Shown here one piece after another: positions 7,511 through 11,313 of a stretch of 11,313 nucleotides of DNA. The translations under genes and the position numbers were made by a program. The notes beneath the pieces were generated by a model. It did not search any database and had not been told where the DNA came from. It saw nothing but the letters and a program-made list of their open reading frames with translations. The DNA lies in NCBI GenBank assembly GCA_007124075.1, contig SLFV01000367.1, forward strand, positions 1 through 11,313, in the 5' to 3' direction. The stretch comes from Roseimaritima sp. (GTDB lineage Bacteria; Planctomycetota; Planctomycetia; Pirellulales; Pirellulaceae). Position 1 is the stretch's first letter, and the number at the start of each line of letters is the position of its first letter.

Positions 7511-7540
7511 TCGATCAGCGCCAGACGGTTTCTGATCGAT
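7491..7540 (+). repeat. 25-bp tandem duplication across the stop codon
   Basis: Positions 7491-7515 and 7516-7540 are adjacent 25-base units differing at one base (C at 7500, A at 7525). The first unit encodes the last residues PAPAGF, the TGA stop and five more bases; the second is an untranslated copy with its own TGA at 7533. The near-identity points to a fairly recent duplication. Confidence 0.95.
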
Positions 7541-7557
7541 AACGGTTCCAGTCACCG

Positions 7558-7593
7558 CGCCGCGGGTGCCCTGGTGGCAGCCCTGCCGCGGCG
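7558..7593. terminator. GC-rich hairpin between convergent genes
   Basis: CGCCGCGG (7558-7565) pairs perfectly with CCGCGGCG (7586-7593); inside the loop GCC (7568-7570) can pair with GGC (7576-7578). It lies 48 bases after the rightward stop and about 80 bases after the leftward stop. No T tract follows on either strand, so it may act as a strong structured 3' end or RNA-stability element rather than a classical terminator. Confidence 0.5.
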
Positions 7594-7616
7594 AACGATG
7601 ACATCGGTCTGAGGAT

Positions 7617-7662
7617 GTTGCACGGCGGTGCGTATGCCACCGCCGGATCAACCTCTTTGTTT
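7617..7662 (+). terminator. Hairpin with T-rich tail, probable terminator of the secreted-protein gene
   Basis: CGGCGGTG (7623-7630) pairs with CACCGCCG (7638-7645) around a 7-base loop; an outer GTTG (7617-7620) can pair with CAAC (7649-7652). The rightward strand continues into a T-rich stretch (CTCTTTGTTT, 7653-7662), giving an imperfect rho-independent terminator. The stem also lies downstream of the Mrp operon's last stop, so it may act in both directions. Confidence 0.5.
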
Positions 7663-7673
7663 CGAAGGAGTCC

Positions 7674-9167
7674 TCACTGGGACGCCACGATCGGCAGCAA
7701 TGCGGAGTGAATCCAGTCGGCCAGGAAGAATAAGGCCACGCTTCCGCCTGCGGTGAGGCACAAGGGAATGACACAAAACAGCGGAGCCTCTGTGGTGGTT
7801 TCGGTCGGGTCGCTGGTTCTCACGCTCGCCGTAAGATCACCCCAGAAGGCACGGAGCGGAATCGGGATCAAGTACGCGATGTTCAACAGCGAACTGATCA
7901 TCAACGCTGCGGTCAGGAGGTATAAATGGGTTTCGGCGGTCGAGGTGGCCAGCAACCACTTGCTCCAAGCACCTCCCCCCGGCGGTAAACCGATGATGCT
8001 GACCGAAGCGACCAGGAAGGCTGCGAATGTCCAGGGCATTTTGCGCCCCAGCCCATCAAACTGACTGATGTTCGATTTATGTGTAGCGACATAAATCGCT
8101 CCTGCGCAGAAAAACAACGTGATTTTCGCGACCGCATGCATCACGATGTGCAAACCGCTGCCTAGGATTCCCGCGGGAGTCGCCAGGGCTGCTCCCAAGG
8201 TGACGTATGCCAATTGACCAATCGTGGAATAGGCAAGACGTGCCTTCAAATTGTCCTTGGTCATTGCGATCAATGACGATACGACGATCGTGACTCCGGC
8301 AACATAAGCCAACCACTGGCTGATCCCTGTCTGCTGCAGCAAGTCGATGCCGAAGACGTAGACGGCTACCTTCAAAATCGTAAACACGCCCACTTTGACC
8401 ACCGCCACCGCATGCAACAGCGCACTGACCGGGGTTGGCGCCACCATTGCCGCAGGTAACCAGCGATGGAAAGGCATCAGTGCGGCCTTACCGATGCCAA
8501 AAGCAAACATGCCCAAAAGAACCATTAACTCGGTTCGCCGAACTTTCCCGCTGGCAAATGCGTCTTGCAGAATTCCCCCCTGCCGGAAATCAAGCGTACC
8601 CGCAAGGAACCAGGTCCAAGCGATCGCCAGCATGAAGAGTGTGATGGAACTGGTCAGCAATAACCCTAAATAAACACGCCCAGCATTTCGAGCCGTTTCG
8701 GTACCATGGTGCGTCACCAACGGATAGGTACACAACGTCATCAGTTCGTAAGCAATGAACAAGGTGAATAGATCGGCCGCGTACGCAGCTGCCAACGCCG
8801 CGAAAATCGCGATCGCAAAACAAGCGAAGAACCGTGCTTGGTGCGACTCGTTGTGACCGCGCATGTATCCAATCGCGTAAAACGTTGTCGGAACCCACAA
8901 CCCCGACGCAACGATCGCGAACAGCATCCCTAAGGGTTCGATCGATACCCCCATTTCAAACCGCGGGATCATGATCCCTAATGACAGCTCAGGCCGCTCT
9001 CCCGCAACAACTCGCGTCGCCAAAATCACGTTGACCAGCAGCAGTAAGCTGCTGCCCAAGATCGAACAGCACTCGCGGAGATTCGGAAAATTCCGGAAAT
9101 TGACGACCAGGACCGCGGTCAGCAACGGCAACACTAAAGACATCAACACCAACGTTTCGGACGCCAT
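7674..9167 (-). CDS. NuoL/MrpA-N-like proton-conducting membrane subunit of an Mrp-type antiporter
   Basis: A 497-residue protein of about 14 membrane helices in the antiporter-like family shared by complex I (NuoL/M/N) and Mrp complexes. Family ion-path residues are visible: Glu141 in helix 5 (LFIAYELMTL), Lys227 in helix 7 (GIGKAALMPFHRWLP), His252 and Lys258 in the next helix (PTPVSALLHAVAVVKVG), Lys348 (MHAVAKITLFF) and Lys403 (GAWSKWLL). The 'APTPVSALLHA' signature is closer to NuoL and the MrpA N-terminal half than to MrpD, yet the protein ends at about 500 residues, without the MrpA C-terminal domain or the long lateral helix of NuoL. The ATG at 9167 overlaps the mrpD stop (TGATG), and GGAAGGGG 7 bases upstream confirms it over a TTG at 9254. 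It is the last gene of the operon. It probably translocates protons or Na+ in partnership with MrpD; a second MrpD paralogue is an alternative name. Confidence 0.88.
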   Translation of the reverse strand: MASETLVLMSLVLPLLTAVLVVNFRNFPNLRECCSILGSSLLLLVNVILATRVVAGERPELSLGIMIPRFEMGVSIEPLGMLFAIVASGLWVPTTFYAIGYMRGHNESHQARFFACFAIAIFAALAAAYAADLFTLFIAYELMTLCTYPLVTHHGTETARNAGRVYLGLLLTSSITLFMLAIAWTWFLAGTLDFRQGGILQDAFASGKVRRTELMVLLGMFAFGIGKAALMPFHRWLPAAMVAPTPVSALLHAVAVVKVGVFTILKVAVYVFGIDLLQQTGISQWLAYVAGVTIVVSSLIAMTKDNLKARLAYSTIGQLAYVTLGAALATPAGILGSGLHIVMHAVAKITLFFCAGAIYVATHKSNISQFDGLGRKMPWTFAAFLVASVSIIGLPPGGGAWSKWLLATSTAETHLYLLTAALMISSLLNIAYLIPIPLRAFWGDLTASVRTSDPTETTTEAPLFCVIPLCLTAGGSVALFFLADWIHSALLPIVASQ

Positions 9168-10645
9168 CACTGTGCCCCTTCCAGCAAGAAAGCGGCGGCC
9201 AGACCGGCCAAGCCTGCGGTATAATCCGTCCAGCACCCAAACAAAATACAGCAACCAATCAGCAGGTACGTCGGAATCAGCATCGACAATGGGGCTTCGC
9301 GCGACCGACGGACGGCTTTGCTAGGGGAGGAGAAATACAGCACTTCGACAACCTTCCAAACGTAAATCACAGCCAACAGGGAACTGCCCAGCATCGGGAC
9401 CGCCACGATCCAACGCTCCGATTCCAGCGAAGATGTTAATAACAGCCATTTACTGACAAAACCAACCGTCAGCGGCACCCCGACCAATGATAATCCTCCC
9501 ACCACCCAGGCCAGCGACGTCAGCGGCATCGTCTGACCCGCACCGCGCCAGTCATCCAGTCGTACCGACCCCAGACGCAACGCGAAACAACCAACCACCA
9601 TGAACAACGCGCCTTTGATCACCGCATGATTAAATAAATGCACCACAGCGGCGGTAACACCATCCTGGTTGGCCAGCCCAACTCCCAGTAACATGTAGCC
9701 AATCTGCGCGATGCTGGAGTAAGCCAAAAGCTGTTTGACGTTTTCCTGAAACACCGCTGCGATCGATGCAGCAAAAATCCCCAACAATGCTAGAAGTGTC
9801 AATTCGTTGGCCAACGGCATGGCGAGCGTTTCAAACTGCGGGGCGACAATGCCGTAGATCAGGCGAATCAACGCGTATACCGAAACTTTGGTGGAGGTCG
9901 CAGCTAGGAATGAAGTTACGACCGAAGGGGCGAAGGTGTAGGCGTTGGGCAACCAGGTGTGGACTGGAAAGACCGCCATCTTGATGCATAAACCAACCGA
10001 AATGAAAGCGAATGCGACCTGCATCGTTCGGGGTTTGACTTCTGCCGGCAAGCGACCCGAAATATCGCTCATGTTCAGCGTTCCGGTCATTTGATACAGC
10101 AAACCAATTCCAATCAACAGAAAGGTCGCACCAACGGTACCCATGATCAAATACTGCAGCGAAGCCAGCAACGCGCGACGGTCCTTTCCCAGGCTGATCA
10201 TCGCATAGGATGAAAGCGACGAAATTTCCAAAAACACAAACACGTTGAATAAATCACCCGTCATGCAAATCCCCAGCAGACCGGCGGCGCACAGCAGGTA
10301 ACAACTGAAAAACAAGGTGTGCCGTTCAAGCGGTATCTCGTCGTCCAAACTGCGCGGTGCATAAATCAACACGATCGCCGCAGCGCCAGAGACGATCACG
10401 ATCATGAAACCGCTCAGGTAATCGATCAGGTACTCAATCCCATAAGGGGGAGCCCATCCGCCCATTTCGTAGCGAATGGGGCCATGCGCTAACACCCTGC
10501 CGACCAACATCATTGCGAAAGCAAACGTGACGCACGTCGCGATAAGCGCAATCAGGTAAGAAAAACGTCGACTGCTGGTCAACACGCACAGCGGCGCGGC
10601 GATCAGAGGTGTCAGTACCACCAGTACGGGTAGTTGGGCGGTCAT
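9167..10645 (-). CDS. mrpD: Mrp-type Na+/H+ antiporter subunit D
   Basis: A 492-residue multi-spanning membrane protein, the usual size for MrpD (about 490), which forms one proton/cation path in the inner-membrane Mrp complex. The family's key charged residues are present: Glu140 in helix 5 (DLFNVFVFLEISSLSSYAMI), Lys222 in helix 7 (GLCIKMAVFPVHTWLPNAY), Lys253 (ATSTKVSVYALIRL), His336 and His340 with Lys344 (HLFNHAVIKGALF), and Lys399 (GFVSKWLLL). The motifs FNVFVFLEI and TWLPNAYTFAPS with TKVSVYALIR identify MrpD rather than NuoM or NuoN. The ATG at 10645 overlaps the mrpC stop by four bases (ATGA), indicating translational coupling; no strong separate ribosome site is seen. A TGATG junction joins it to the next gene. 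The complex helps control internal pH and Na+, which would suit a marine or brackish organism (inference). Confidence 0.93.
   Translation of the reverse strand: MTAQLPVLVVLTPLIAAPLCVLTSSRRFSYLIALIATCVTFAFAMMLVGRVLAHGPIRYEMGGWAPPYGIEYLIDYLSGFMIVIVSGAAAIVLIYAPRSLDDEIPLERHTLFFSCYLLCAAGLLGICMTGDLFNVFVFLEISSLSSYAMISLGKDRRALLASLQYLIMGTVGATFLLIGIGLLYQMTGTLNMSDISGRLPAEVKPRTMQVAFAFISVGLCIKMAVFPVHTWLPNAYTFAPSVVTSFLAATSTKVSVYALIRLIYGIVAPQFETLAMPLANELTLLALLGIFAASIAAVFQENVKQLLAYSSIAQIGYMLLGVGLANQDGVTAAVVHLFNHAVIKGALFMVVGCFALRLGSVRLDDWRGAGQTMPLTSLAWVVGGLSLVGVPLTVGFVSKWLLLTSSLESERWIVAVPMLGSSLLAVIYVWKVVEVLYFSSPSKAVRRSREAPLSMLIPTYLLIGCCILFGCWTDYTAGLAGLAAAFLLEGAQ
9175..9182 (-). promoter_or_regulatory. Ribosome binding site of the NuoL-like gene
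   Basis: GGAAGGGG on the minus strand, inside the end of mrpD and 7 bases before the ATG at 9167. It fixes that start and gives this last gene its own initiation signal as well as coupling through the TGATG overlap. Confidence 0.6.
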
Positions 10646-11169
10646 GAGGCTTGGCGATCCATGTTCAAAATTTCATCCTCCTCGACCGTCCCGTATGCCT
10701 CGCGGATCCGCACAACCAATGCCAACGCGACCGCCGTGGTCGCCACACCAACCACAATCGCGGTCAACATCAAAACGCTGGGCAGGGGATGGGAATAGAT
10801 CACCTCCTGACCGCTTTCGATGACCTCTCGCACCGACAGCGGCAGTGCCTCGACCGTTTCGTCAACCAGTTCGGCCGTCTCCGTCTGTAATGCATCAACG
10901 GACTCGACCGCGTCTTCTACGCCCATATCAGCACCCGTCTCCGACAGATGCTCCTTCAATGTCGCTAACTGTGGCGGAATGATGGGGGCCGTCCCGCCTC
11001 GGACTTTGCCCATCGTGACGTAGAGTAAGGTGACCGAGGTCTGAAAAATATTTAACCCCACGATGACTTTGATTAAATTGCCTCGCGCGATCACCAAATA
11101 AAACCCCGTCATCATCAAAAAGATAACGACCCAGTAGTTGTACAGGCCGACACCCATCTGCCAGTTCAT
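10642..11169 (-). CDS. mrpC: Mrp-type Na+/H+ antiporter subunit C with an acidic insertion
   Basis: Homologue of NuoK and MrpC, a small three-helix subunit of the membrane domain. Helix 1 is at about 9-29 (YWVVIFLMMTGFYLVIA), helix 2 at 32-54 (LIKVIVGLNIFQTSVTLLYV), and helix 3 at about 129-155, preceded by YSHPLPSVLMLTAIVVG, the counterpart of the family's DPLPQALVLTAIVI motif. The tail RIREAYGTVEEDEI also fits MrpC. At 175 residues it is about 60 longer than typical MrpC (about 110-125). The extra length is an insertion at roughly 67-123, between helices 2 and 3, with 15 Asp/Glu and only 2 Lys/Arg. It probably forms amphipathic helices in a loop outside the membrane; its role is unknown. 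The ATG overlaps the mrpB stop by four bases (ATGA), and its own stop overlaps the mrpD start in the same way. Confidence 0.92.
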   Translation of the reverse strand: MNWQMGVGLYNYWVVIFLMMTGFYLVIARGNLIKVIVGLNIFQTSVTLLYVTMGKVRGGTAPIIPPQLATLKEHLSETGADMGVEDAVESVDALQTETAELVDETVEALPLSVREVIESGQEVIYSHPLPSVLMLTAIVVGVATTAVALALVVRIREAYGTVEEDEILNMDRQAS

Positions 11170-11313
11170 GCGTCTTGACCCCGGCCAGCAAACGCGTAAA
11201 AGATCATCATCATGACCGAGGTTACCGAGATCCCGACCCCCAGTTCGATCAAAAACAAACCTAAATGCTGACCACTGCGCAGGTAACCGGCCAGGAAGCC
11301 ATGCTCCAGTACT
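11166..11313 (-). CDS. mrpB: Mrp-type antiporter subunit B, C-terminal fragment (cut by window edge)
   Basis: Forty-eight codons plus a TGA stop (11168-11166) are readable leftward from the right edge. The peptide begins VLEHGFLAGYLRSGQHLG and continues with FLIELGVGISVTSVMMMIFY then AFAGRGQDA. This fits the end of MrpB/MnhB domain proteins: a hydrophobic helix with an ElGVg...V motif and a short polar tail. MrpB is a membrane subunit of the same antiporter and sits immediately before mrpC in known mrp operons, which supports the call. The rest of the gene is outside the window, so fusion to an MrpA C-terminal domain cannot be excluded. Confidence 0.75.
   Translation of the reverse strand, partial: VLEHGFLAGYLRSGQHLGLFLIELGVGISVTSVMMMIFYAFAGRGQDA

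Noticed and set aside
7674..11313. Complex I (nuo) membrane-arm operon as the identity of the antiporter-like block
   Set aside because: The partial first gene looks like MrpB rather than NuoJ, the K-like subunit has the MrpC tail and HPLP..LMLTAIV motif, and the next gene has MrpD-specific motifs.
1..11313. tRNA, rRNA, CRISPR array, insertion sequence or defence gene
   Set aside because: Reading both strands gave no cloverleaf-like arms, no regularly spaced repeats, no transposase motifs and no known defence domains.

Overview
The window reads as an ordinary chromosomal stretch of a Planctomycete, most likely a Pirellulaceae relative. This is an inference from moderate GC, a RecQ with a long C-terminal extension, a large secreted protein with no recognised domain of a kind common in that phylum, a secreted-looking aldose epimerase, and loosely packed genes. 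No rRNA, tRNA, CRISPR array, transposase, phage gene or defence system is visible.

Layout, left to right. (1) The left edge cuts the first 74 codons of a leftward ftsH-like gene, preceded by a candidate promoter and a leftward terminator hairpin. (2) About 700 bases hold no convincing gene, only one doubtful 83-codon reading frame. (3) recQ, leftward, encodes a full RecQ helicase with helicase core, zinc/RQC domain, HRDC domain and a C-terminal helix-turn-helix-like tail. (4) galM, leftward and 156 bases upstream of recQ, encodes aldose 1-epimerase with an N-terminal export signal; a strong GGAG ribosome site fixes its start at 5203. (5) A divergent intergenic region of about 620 bases carries a 12-base perfect palindrome and a short GC-rich direct repeat. 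(6) A rightward gene (5822-7510) encodes a secreted protein of unknown function; a 25-base tandem duplication spans its stop codon. (7) A convergent intergenic region carries two GC-rich hairpins that probably end transcription from both sides. (8) From 7674 to the right edge runs a leftward, tightly overlapping operon: mrpB (partial), mrpC, mrpD and a NuoL/MrpA-N-like subunit, joined by ATGA, ATGA and TGATG junctions.

The last block is the membrane part of an Mrp-type Na+/H+ antiporter, or of a related proton-pumping complex. The B, C and D subunits plus the NuoL-like channel subunit would sit together in the inner membrane and exchange cations for protons. The operon stops at the NuoL-like gene, so mrpE, mrpF, mrpG and the MrpA C-terminal part, if present, must lie beyond the right edge or elsewhere.

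I did not find a clearly new biological system. The least ordinary items are a strongly acidic insertion of about 57 residues between the second and third membrane helices of MrpC, the split arrangement of the Mrp operon, the tandem duplication at the stop of the secreted-protein gene, and that protein itself.
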